Assembly: GCA_017621495.1 (NCBI GenBank)
Contig: JAGATB010000005.1
Location: 1 to 64,000 of the forward strand
Source: Clostridia bacterium
GTDB lineage: Bacteria > Bacillota > Clostridia > UMGS1810
Length of the DNA: 64,000 nucleotides
Direction of reading: 5' to 3'
How positions within the stretch are numbered: the first letter of the stretch is position 1; each line of letters opens with the position of its first letter. The position numbers and the translations under genes are program-made. Below are positions 16,705 to 23,078 of the stretch, piece by piece. A model generated the notes under the pieces. The model saw nothing but the letters and a program-made list of their open reading frames with translations. It was not told the origin of the DNA and searched no databases.

Positions 16705-19002
16705 TTATACCCACACCATCCCTATACCTTCCAGGCGGGTTATCTGGTCCTGAGACAAGGCTTTGCCCTTGCGTTTGCCGTGGTAGATGTGTTTTTGCTC
16801 GTTTATCCATTTGCCAAGCCACATTCCCTTGGGCTTATATGTCTGGGATATTTTCAGGTCGCCGTGCTCCTTGTAGTAGTCCTCTGCCAGGGAGAAGCGT
16901 ACCTCCCAGGGGTCGTCCTTCTGCCATATCATTTCTATGGCATCCAGGAGCTCCTTGCGGTGGGGTTTCATCTTTTGGTAACTCTCCCGCTGATTGGATA
17001 TCCATGCACCCAGCTTATAGCCGGTGTCGGTTACGTATGCATTGGGCACATTCAGGTTGCCGTTAGCCTCGTAGTAGGCTTTGGCTTCTTCGTAGCCTGC
17101 CTGCCACAGGCGGTCATACTTACCCGTCCACAGCATGCCTATTTCATCCAGCTTTTGTATCTGATACTCTGTCAGGTTAAAGCTTGGCGAATTGCTTTGG
17201 CGCATGGAGCGGAGATTGCGTATCCACACTCCCGCCTTCACGCCGTTAGCAGCTACGAAGCTGACCGGTATATCCAGATTGCCATGCTCCCGGTAGTATT
17301 CCAGTGCGGCAGAGTAGTTCTCCTCCCACACATAGTCGGGCACATTCCAAATCATGCCGAGCTCATCAAGCAGGGCAATTCTTTGGGGAGTTATATATGA
17401 GATTTTTATATTGCTCTTTCTGTAAGAGCGAAGCTGGCATATCCGCTTACCCAGCGGAAAGCCCGATTCACTTATGTAATTTATATTTGTATTCAGGTTG
17501 CCGTGTTTTTCGTGATATTTTTTTGCTTCGGTGTACAATCTCTCCCATGAATTATCACTGAGGCTGTCCCAACGCATGCCTATGGCTGTGAGCATCTCTA
17601 CCCTTTCCGTTGAAAGCTCGCCGTATATGGTGCCGTTGTACACCTGCCTTTGAGTGGCTATCCAATTTCCCAGGGAATAACCCTCTGCCGTCTTGTAACG
17701 TCTGGGGACCTCCAGATTGCCCTTGGCTTGGTAGTATGCCTTTGCCTGCAGGTACATCATATCCCATGATATGGTCAGTGTGTCCTCCAACTCATGGAAT
17801 ATCTCGCTGCAGTCACGCAGCACATCTACTATTTCGAAGTGGTCATTGACTATCTCCCTGCTCTCTCCCAGATAGCGGTAATAAGTCATAGCCACCTGCA
17901 TCTCCTCCTCTATGGCAGAGATGCTGTACAGATTTTCAAAGTTATTTACTATGTCAAATATTATGGGCTCACGCTTGCCCGATGCGGACAGTGCCCTGCC
18001 TATCTGCTGCTTGTATATAATTGGTGACACGGTAGGCCTCAGCAATATAACTCCCGATACATCCTCCACATGTATGCCCTCGTTGAGCATATCCACGCAG
18101 TAGAGCAGCTTCAGGTGACTGCTTGAGTCCGCCTTGAAATCACGGAAAGCCGTGCTTGCCTCCGGGTTATCGGCATATGTTTTGTATATATGAGCATCGG
18201 GGTCTACTCGGTCGAACCATTCCGGTGCCAGTGCGGTCATCTCGTTGAGGTGCTCTATATTGGCACAAAATACTATGTATTTGCCGCTTTTATCCCTCAT
18301 GTGCTTTGCAAACATCCTGTCAATGCCGTCAGCCATTTCCAGAGTTCTGCGCAGAGTATCAAGGTATTTTTCAGCCTTGGCACGCACCGACTTGTATTTG
18401 CTTAGTTTAATCTTGCTTTCGTACTTTTCCAGCTCTTTTTGATATGAGTACATAGATATAACGTAGGTAGGCTTGGAGAGTATACCCCTCACTATAGCCT
18501 CGCCCAATGTCATTTCCGAGGCTATATTGCCGTCAAAAAGCTCATCTGCCATATTGCGCTGATTGTCCAGGTAACGTATGGCAGTAGCGGAGAGACCCAG
18601 TATGGAAGCCTTGGGATATCGCTCCAGCAGCAGCTCCACACCCTTGCCCCATTCGGCAGCACCGCAGCGGTGAAATTCGTCCAGAATAATATACTCCGGT
18701 CTGAGGTCGTCTATCTCCCCGGGGTTCATTATCATAAGCTTGGAATAAGTGATAAAGGTGATATTATGGTATTGAAAGTCCGGCGCGGTCTTGAGCAGGT
18801 TTTCCAGCTGAGTTTTGAATATATACTCACTGGGCGACAGCCAGCAGATACGCTTGTGCGGATTATCCTCACACAACTTAAAGGCAATAAAAGATTTACC
18901 TGTGCCTGTAGGATGTATCACAGCCGCCTTGCCGAATTCTTCAAGCATGGAAACAGCCGTGTCATATGCCGTCTGATTATGCTTAAACAACTCTATACTC
19001 AC
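16705..19002 (-). CDS. DEAD/DEAH helicase with five helicase-associated (HA) repeats
   Basis: The 765-residue protein has Walker A HPTGTGKS (30-37), a DEFH Walker B near 107, SAT motif III (LGLSATAIR) and motif VI (QQIGRALS), so the superfamily 2 core is complete. Residues from about 410 hold five tandem repeats of about 70 residues (W...Y...GNL.VP...LG.W...R...L..IGM.W), the HA domain thought to bind nucleic acid. Translation starts at a GTG with AAAGGAG eight bases upstream. The base composition is clearly richer in GC than the polysaccharide genes downstream. Only 86 bp without terminator or good promoter separate it from the aminotransferase gene. Its transcription may depend on the invertible segment upstream. 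Confidence 0.85.
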   Translation of the reverse strand: MSIELFKHNQTAYDTAVSMLEEFGKAAVIHPTGTGKSFIAFKLCEDNPHKRICWLSPSEYIFKTQLENLLKTAPDFQYHNITFITYSKLMIMNPGEIDDLRPEYIILDEFHRCGAAEWGKGVELLLERYPKASILGLSATAIRYLDNQRNMADELFDGNIASEMTLGEAIVRGILSKPTYVISMYSYQKELEKYESKIKLSKYKSVRAKAEKYLDTLRRTLEMADGIDRMFAKHMRDKSGKYIVFCANIEHLNEMTALAPEWFDRVDPDAHIYKTYADNPEASTAFRDFKADSSSHLKLLYCVDMLNEGIHVEDVSGVILLRPTVSPIIYKQQIGRALSASGKREPIIFDIVNNFENLYSISAIEEEMQVAMTYYRYLGESREIVNDHFEIVDVLRDCSEIFHELEDTLTISWDMMYLQAKAYYQAKGNLEVPRRYKTAEGYSLGNWIATQRQVYNGTIYGELSTERVEMLTAIGMRWDSLSDNSWERLYTEAKKYHEKHGNLNTNINYISESGFPLGKRICQLRSYRKSNIKISYITPQRIALLDELGMIWNVPDYVWEENYSAALEYYREHGNLDIPVSFVAANGVKAGVWIRNLRSMRQSNSPSFNLTEYQIQKLDEIGMLWTGKYDRLWQAGYEEAKAYYEANGNLNVPNAYVTDTGYKLGAWISNQRESYQKMKPHRKELLDAIEMIWQKDDPWEVRFSLAEDYYKEHGDLKISQTYKPKGMWLGKWINEQKHIYHGKRKGKALSQDQITRLEGIGMVWV

Positions 19003-19027
19003 TTTCGCGTCTCCTTTCTGTGGGGTT

Positions 19028-19053
19028 TACTACATAATTATCATTATGTAGTA
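19028..19053 (+). repeat. Inverted recombination-type site A
   Basis: Arms TACTACATAA and TTATGTAGTA surround the 6-bp spacer TTATCA. The same 26-bp site, with one change, lies in inverted orientation at 19336-19361. Ten-bp inverted arms around a 6-bp spacer is the layout of tyrosine-recombinase core sites. Confidence 0.7.
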
Positions 19054-19098
19054 AAAGCACATACCTTACTACCGCCTACAGAGAAGCTAATTGATAAG

Positions 19099-19125
19099 AA
19101 AAAAGCCTTCTCCTTGAGGAGAAGG
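19099..19125 (-). terminator. Leftward intrinsic terminator inside the invertible segment
   Basis: On the minus strand CCTTCTCC, loop TCAA, GGAGAAGG and then GCTTTTTT make a perfect 8-bp hairpin with a U-run. It is the start of a common interspersed repeat (to about 19153). Confidence 0.75.
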
Positions 19126-19153
19126 TGGCAGCGATAGCTGACGGATGAGGTGG
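19099..19153 (+). repeat. Interspersed repeat of Clostridia genomes
   Basis: The element contains the CCTTCTCC-TTGA-GGAGAAGG hairpin followed by GTGGCAGCGATAGCTGACGG. Sequences of this kind are scattered through many Firmicutes genomes. Here it supplies a terminator inside the candidate switch. Confidence 0.55.
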
Positions 19154-19272
19154 AAACATGGTTATTGTTGTTTTTACACACAGCAAACAGACCAATGCCA
19201 TATTTTAGCTTAGTCATTGGTCTATTAGGCATGAATTCATATAATGAAATCTGCAAATTTTTGCACAAATCA

Positions 19273-19301
19273 TTGACATACAACAAAAAATGTGTTACAA
19301 T
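19273..19301 (+). promoter_or_regulatory. Consensus promoter inside the invertible segment
   Basis: TTGACA (19273-19278) and TACAAT (19296-19301) are 17 bp apart. Rightward transcription from about 19308 would meet the site B hairpin and its T-run almost at once, then run antisense to the recombinase gene; no coding frame follows on this strand. Confidence 0.8.
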
Positions 19302-19335
19302 TTTTCTATGTAAAGGTGAAAACGATATTTATAAA

Positions 19336-19361
19336 TACTACATAATGATAATTATGTGGTA
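19336..19361 (-). repeat. Inverted recombination-type site B
   Basis: On the minus strand this reads TACCACATAA, spacer TTATCA, TTATGTAGTA, matching site A at 25 of 26 positions with the identical asymmetric spacer. Read on the plus strand it is followed by ATTTTTATTT and may also terminate transcription. Confidence 0.7.
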
Positions 19362-19364
19362 TTT

Positions 19365-20210
19365 TTATTTCAGGCACCTTACAAGTCCCAGTTTTTGTAT
19401 TTGACGGCGGTGGGTATCACCGGATTCCATAGTATAAATACGTGTGGTATTTATACTGGAGTGACCCAGAATATCTGCCAATCGTACTATATCTTTTTGA
19501 ATTGAATAATATGTCCTGGCGAAGAGATGTCTGAAATTATGCGGAAACACCTTGTCCTTGGGTACGTTGGCTTCATCACAGAGACTTTTCATCATTTTCC
19601 ATATATTTGAACGGTTCAGGGGATTGCCGTTTCGAGTAATAAAGACGGGACCGCTTTTTATATTATTGGTCTTGATATATTCCCTCAGCATTTTACAGAG
19701 CTGTCCCGGCAGAAATACCTGTCTCAGCTTACCCTTGCAGTTTATATTTGTGATGCCGGTTTTGACCGCTTGGGCAGTTATATATTCAAGCTCAGATACA
19801 CGTATGCCGCAGGAGCATATGGTCTTCATTATCAAAAACAGACGTCTGTTTTTTCTGCTGAGTGCCGCATTTAGCAGACGTTCGTATTCTGCACGGGTGA
19901 GCTCCTTATCCTTATTTGCAAAAATCCGCGTTTGAATTTTTATGGATTTTGCCTTTAGTTCATGCATGTTAATAAAAGAAAAAAAGCTGTTTAACGATGA
20001 CAAAGCACCGTTAACACCTGCAGGTTTATGATTTTTTATAAGATAGTCTTTGTATAAGAGCACCATCTCTTTGGTGAGTTCTTTTTTGCCAAGCCAGTTT
20101 TTAAATGCAATCACGTCACGAAGATATTTTTCCTTGGTTGACTTTGCTTTTTCTGTTAATATCAGGTGAGTGGTAAATCCGGCAATGTGGGATTGAGTGA
20201 TTTTTTTCAT
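19365..20210 (-). CDS. Tyrosine recombinase (XerC/D-like integrase)
   Basis: The 281-residue protein has an N-terminal core-binding domain (about 1-90) and a catalytic domain with all six residues: Arg in CSCGIRVSELEYI, Lys in GKLRQVFLP, His and Arg in HNFRHLFA, His in LGHSSINTT and the nucleophile Tyr in RIYTMES. The ATG at 20210 has GAGAGG nine bases upstream; a longer TTG start lacks a ribosome site. It is a stand-alone gene with no phage or transposon partners. The adjacent pair of inverted 26-bp sites makes it a good candidate for a site-specific invertase, although chromosome-resolution or integrative roles are possible. Confidence 0.85.
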   Translation of the reverse strand: MKKITQSHIAGFTTHLILTEKAKSTKEKYLRDVIAFKNWLGKKELTKEMVLLYKDYLIKNHKPAGVNGALSSLNSFFSFINMHELKAKSIKIQTRIFANKDKELTRAEYERLLNAALSRKNRRLFLIMKTICSCGIRVSELEYITAQAVKTGITNINCKGKLRQVFLPGQLCKMLREYIKTNNIKSGPVFITRNGNPLNRSNIWKMMKSLCDEANVPKDKVFPHNFRHLFARTYYSIQKDIVRLADILGHSSINTTRIYTMESGDTHRRQIQKLGLVRCLK

Positions 20211-20230
20211 TATGCAGTTTCCTCTCTTTG

Positions 20231-20289
20231 AGTATTTGATGGTGTTAAATTGGGGTTTCAATTTATCATCCTTTATTATATCAAATACT
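20231..20289. promoter_or_regulatory. Nested palindrome upstream of the recombinase
   Basis: AGTATTTGAT (20231-20240) and ATCAAATACT (20280-20289) are perfect 10-bp inverted repeats. Between them TAAATTG (20246-20252) and CAATTTA (20259-20265) form an inner hairpin. A minus-strand TATAAT lies in the right arm region, so the structure overlaps the likely promoter and leader and may control recombinase expression. Confidence 0.5.
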
Positions 20290-20310
20290 TTGCCCCAAAA
20301 AATAAAAAAA

Positions 20311-20347
20311 TTGCATCAACCGAATAAACGGTTAATGCAATCTTTTT
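20311..20347. terminator. Bidirectional terminator between kdgK and the recombinase promoter
   Basis: TTGCAT-AACCG pairs with CGGTT-ATGCAA across a small loop (20311-20340), with T-runs on both sides. It ends the leftward kdgK transcript. Confidence 0.8.
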
Positions 20348-20364
20348 TATTGTTTCGGATTAAA

Positions 20365-21387
20365 TTATCTCTGAACTCTGCCCGAGCCGTCTCCGCCGGC
20401 GAGCTTTTCTACCTCGCTGACACTTACACGGTTATAATCGCCCTCTACTGTGTGTTTGAGTGCGGATGCCGCTACTGCAAATTCAATGGCTTCCTTGGAA
20501 GACTTGCCGGAAAGAAGTGAATAAATCAGACCGCCGCCAAAGGAATCGCCGCCGCCAACACGATCTACGATGTGCAGGTGGTATGTCTTGGAGAAGTGGT
20601 AATCCTCGCCGTCATAGAGCATACCTGCCCAGTCATTGTCATTGGCAGAAATGGAAGTACGCAGGGTTATAGCAACCTTTTCAAATCCGAATTTGTCTGC
20701 CAGCTGCTTTGCCACGCTCTTGTAACCCTCGTGGTTCAGCTTGCCGACGTATATATCTGTATCCTCTGCTTCGATGCCGAATACATCCTTGGCATCTTCT
20801 TCGTTGGAAATACATACATCAACATATTTGCAAAGCTCAGTCATAGCTTCTCTTGCTTCATCTCTGGTCCAGAGCTTGCCGCGGTAGTTAAGGTCACATG
20901 AAATCTTAACACCCTTTGCCTTGGCTGCTGCACAAGCCTCTTTGCAGATTTCTACTACATTGGCACCGAGAGCCGGTGTGATACCTGTGAAGTGGAACCA
21001 ATCTGCACCTTCAAAAATGCTGTCCCAATCAAAATCCTCCGGCTTAGCCTGCTGAATAGCAGAATATGCACGGTCATAAATACATACAGAACCACGCTGT
21101 GAAGCACCCTTCTCTAAGAAGTAGATACCTACTCTTTCGCCGCCGCGAACGATTTTGGATGTATCTACACCAAAGTAACGAAGGCTGTCTACAGCCGCCT
21201 GACCTATTGCGTGCTTAGGAAGCTTGGTAACATATACGCTGTCCAAGCCGTAGTTTGCCAGTGATACAGCAACATTGGCTTCACCACCGCCAAATGTAGC
21301 CTGCATCTGGTCATTCTGGAAAAATCTGTAATATCCGTTGGGTGCGAGTCTAAGCATTATCTCGCCAAAAGTAACTACTCTTTTCAT
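20365..21387 (-). CDS. kdgK: 2-dehydro-3-deoxygluconate (KDG) kinase, PfkB family
   Basis: The 340-residue sugar kinase begins VVTFGEIMLRLAPNGYYRFFQ, with GGGEANVAVSLANYG near residue 33, the KDG-kinase type substrate site. It has the PfkB C-terminal signature DRVGGGDSFGGGLIYSLL with the catalytic Asp. It phosphorylates KDG to KDPG with ATP in the last steps of uronate breakdown. It overlaps the aldolase gene by four bases and is co-transcribed from the promoter upstream of that gene. Confidence 0.9.
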   Translation of the reverse strand: MKRVVTFGEIMLRLAPNGYYRFFQNDQMQATFGGGEANVAVSLANYGLDSVYVTKLPKHAIGQAAVDSLRYFGVDTSKIVRGGERVGIYFLEKGASQRGSVCIYDRAYSAIQQAKPEDFDWDSIFEGADWFHFTGITPALGANVVEICKEACAAAKAKGVKISCDLNYRGKLWTRDEAREAMTELCKYVDVCISNEEDAKDVFGIEAEDTDIYVGKLNHEGYKSVAKQLADKFGFEKVAITLRTSISANDNDWAGMLYDGEDYHFSKTYHLHIVDRVGGGDSFGGGLIYSLLSGKSSKEAIEFAVAASALKHTVEGDYNRVSVSEVEKLAGGDGSGRVQR

Positions 21388-22022
21388 GCTCTTATCTCCT
21401 CCAAAAGTTTTACAGCTTCTTTGGTAAGCTGCTCTATTTCATCAAATTTGCCTTCTGCAATTTTATCTGCAGGTACCATCCAGCTGCCGCCGCAAGCATA
21501 CACTGCTTTGCAGTTCAAGTAATCAGCCAGGTTGTTAACACCTACGCCGCCTGTGGGCATGAATTTAACCTTGGTGTAGGGTGCTGCCATAGCCTTAATC
21601 ATCTTAACACCGCCGGCTGCTTCTGCAGGGAAAAACTTAAGATATGTAAGTCCCAGTGACATAGCCGCTTCCACCTCTGAAGGTGTGCATACGCCGGGGA
21701 TTATGGGATAACCCTTTTCATTACAATGCTTAACAACCTCGGGATTGAGACCGGGGCTTACCACAAAGGATGCACCTGCGTTCATGGCAGCGTCTGCCTG
21801 CTCGGGAGTGAGGACTGTGCCTGCTGCTATAAAGAAGTCGGGGTATTCCTTTGCAATTCTGCGGATGGATTCCTCAGCCGCATCTGTACGGAAGGTAATC
21901 TCTGCACAGCAAAGTCCGCCGTTTTTGAGTGCCTGTGCCAACGGCAAAGCGTCATCGGCATTGTCAATTTTAACTACCGGGATAACACCGGTCTGACTTA
22001 TTTTTTCAATAAGCTTTTCCAT
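21384..22022 (-). CDS. eda: KDPG/KHG aldolase
   Basis: The 212-residue class I aldolase has CAEITFRTDAAEESI with the catalytic Glu, FVVSPGLNPEV, the Schiff-base Lys in YLKFFPAEAAGG and MPTGGVGVNNL in the phosphate-binding loop. It splits KDPG to pyruvate and glyceraldehyde-3-phosphate. GGAGGAG precedes the ATG. The gene leads a two-gene operon with kdgK, so the pair turns KDG from pectin or other uronates into central intermediates. The isomerase and dehydratase steps are not in this window. Confidence 0.92.
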   Translation of the reverse strand: MEKLIEKISQTGVIPVVKIDNADDALPLAQALKNGGLCCAEITFRTDAAEESIRRIAKEYPDFFIAAGTVLTPEQADAAMNAGASFVVSPGLNPEVVKHCNEKGYPIIPGVCTPSEVEAAMSLGLTYLKFFPAEAAGGVKMIKAMAAPYTKVKFMPTGGVGVNNLADYLNCKAVYACGGSWMVPADKIAEGKFDEIEQLTKEAVKLLEEIRA

Positions 22023-22038
22023 ATTTGCTCCTCCTTGC

Positions 22039-22055
22039 GTTTCACAATGTGAAAC
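22039..22055. promoter_or_regulatory. Palindromic operator for the eda-kdgK operon
   Basis: GTTTCACA and TGTGAAAC flank a central A, a perfect 17-bp palindrome in the leader just downstream of the start site and upstream of the eda ribosome site. The GAAAC/GTTTC half-sites resemble KdgR/IclR-family operators, and an IclR regulator is divergently encoded next door. Confidence 0.65.
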
Positions 22056-22074
22056 AGTGTTTTATTTCAATACT

Positions 22075-22103
22075 ATTATACTTCAATCCGGCTCAAAAGT
22101 CAA
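22075..22103 (-). promoter_or_regulatory. Promoter of eda-kdgK
   Basis: TTGACT (98-103 of this block, 22098-22103) and TATAAT (22075-22080) on the minus strand are 17 bp apart. The palindrome at 22039-22055 lies about 20 bp downstream of the -10. Confidence 0.8.
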
Positions 22104-22113
22104 TAATATTTTG

Positions 22114-22142
22114 TTGCAAAATTAAAATTTTTGTGTTAGAAT
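22114..22142 (+). promoter_or_regulatory. Promoter of the IclR regulator
   Basis: TTGCAA (22114-22119) and TAGAAT (22137-22142) are 17 bp apart. It lies back to back with the eda promoter. Confidence 0.6.
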
Positions 22143-22167
22143 TATTTTGGGGACATTCTTTAGTGAG

Positions 22168-22216
22168 GAATCCATCCACCGCTTTGCGGTCCCCCTTCCT
22201 TTGACAAAGGAGGCTT
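22168..22216 (+). repeat. Interspersed hairpin repeat in the iclR leader
   Basis: The element contains CCACCGCTTTGCGGT and the hairpin CCTTCCTTTG / CAAAGGAGG, typical of small repeats scattered in gut Firmicutes. It sits between the iclR promoter and start codon and could sequester or supply a ribosome site. Confidence 0.5.
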
Positions 22217-22230
22217 AATTCGGAAAGGAT

Positions 22231-22995
22231 ATGATATATGTGGCAGAGCAAGGAAGCGTTCAGTCGGTTGAACGCACATTTAAGTTAATAGAAATACTGT
22301 CCAAAAAGAAAGAAATGAGCATAAAGGACATGTCGGACAAATCCGGTCTCCATAAAGCTACGGTGCACCGTCTCATAAACACCCTGGTATCTCTGGGCTA
22401 TGTTGCCAAAAATGAGCAAAACGAGCACTACGCCTTAAGCCCCAAGCTGCTTAGGGTTTCCTCGCGTTTTCTGGAGCATTTTGACATCAGAGAGCAGGTG
22501 CGTCCCCTACTGGAAAAGCTGTCCAAGGACTGCGGTGAAACAGTGCATCTGGTAGAAAGAAACGGCAAAAACGTGGTATATATAGACAAATTTGAAGCAC
22601 CCAAAAGCTCCATACGAATGGTATCCAGAATAGGCATGTCTCAGCCTATGCCAATCACTGCTGTAGGCAAGGCGATACTTGCCGAGCTGGAGGAGGACGA
22701 GATTTTCAGTGTATGGGAGAAGTGTACCATCAATAAGCGCACGGAAAATACCATAACCGATTATGACAAGTTAATGAAAGAAATAGAAAAAATCAGAGCC
22801 GTTGGCTACTCAGTAGACAACGAAGAAAACGAAATAGGTGTATTTTGTATAGCGGCAACCCTGCCCAAGGTGGGCGATAATCCGGCGTATGCATTCAGCA
22901 TATCGGCACCGATACAAAGAGCCGACGAAGAAACGGTCAAGAAAAATATAGGACATCTGCTGGAAGCGAAGGCGAAGATTTGTGAAGTGTTGTAA
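22231..22995 (+). CDS. IclR family transcriptional regulator (KdgR-like)
   Basis: The 254-residue protein has an N-terminal winged helix (SVERTFKLIEILSKKKEMSIKDMSDKSGLHKATVHRLINTL) and the C-terminal IclR ligand domain (GMSQPMPITAVGKAILAEL, FCIAATLPKVG, ending in an ISAP segment). It is divergent from eda-kdgK and probably represses them until KDG or a related sugar acid binds. The annotated ATG is only about two bases from GGAAAGG; a GTG three codons later (22240) has better spacing and may be the real start. Confidence 0.85.
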   Translation: MIYVAEQGSVQSVERTFKLIEILSKKKEMSIKDMSDKSGLHKATVHRLINTLVSLGYVAKNEQNEHYALSPKLLRVSSRFLEHFDIREQVRPLLEKLSKDCGETVHLVERNGKNVVYIDKFEAPKSSIRMVSRIGMSQPMPITAVGKAILAELEEDEIFSVWEKCTINKRTENTITDYDKLMKEIEKIRAVGYSVDNEENEIGVFCIAATLPKVGDNPAYAFSISAPIQRADEETVKKNIGHLLEAKAKICEVL

Positions 22996-23078
22996 ATAGT
23001 AACGGAGCGACGAGGGCGTCGCTCCCTATGGTACGGATAAGCTCGTATTATAGGGAACGACGCCCTCGTCGTTGTATT
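22996..23078. repeat. Large inverted repeat between convergent iclR and aspS
   Basis: A hairpin (GGAGCGACG / CGTCGCTCC, 23004-23025) is repeated as an imperfect inverted copy at about 23051-23075. Repeats built on CGACGAGGGCGTCG are scattered in Clostridia. The element can act as a bidirectional terminator for the two converging genes. Confidence 0.6.

Larger units (their letters stand above)
19028..19361. mobile_element. Candidate invertible promoter segment (phase switch)
   Basis: A 282-bp segment lies between two inverted 26-bp sites (19028-19053 and 19336-19361) beside a tyrosine recombinase gene whose stop codon is four bases from the right site. The segment holds a consensus promoter at its right end pointing right (19273-19301), away from the helicase, and an intrinsic terminator at its left end acting leftward (19099-19125). 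In this orientation leftward transcription toward the helicase would be blocked and no good leftward promoter is seen, so the state reads as OFF. Inversion would place the promoter about 80 bp from the helicase start, pointing into it. The inversion itself is inferred. Confidence 0.65.

Noticed and set aside
19028..19053. Site A read as an ordinary terminator hairpin
   Set aside because: It has no U-run on the helicase side, and an inverted copy matching at 25 of 26 positions, including the asymmetric spacer, lies 282 bp away beside a recombinase; a recombination site explains more.
22039..22055. GTTTCACA palindrome as a terminator
   Set aside because: Both arms are short, there is no U-run, and it sits between promoter and ribosome site, so an operator is more likely.
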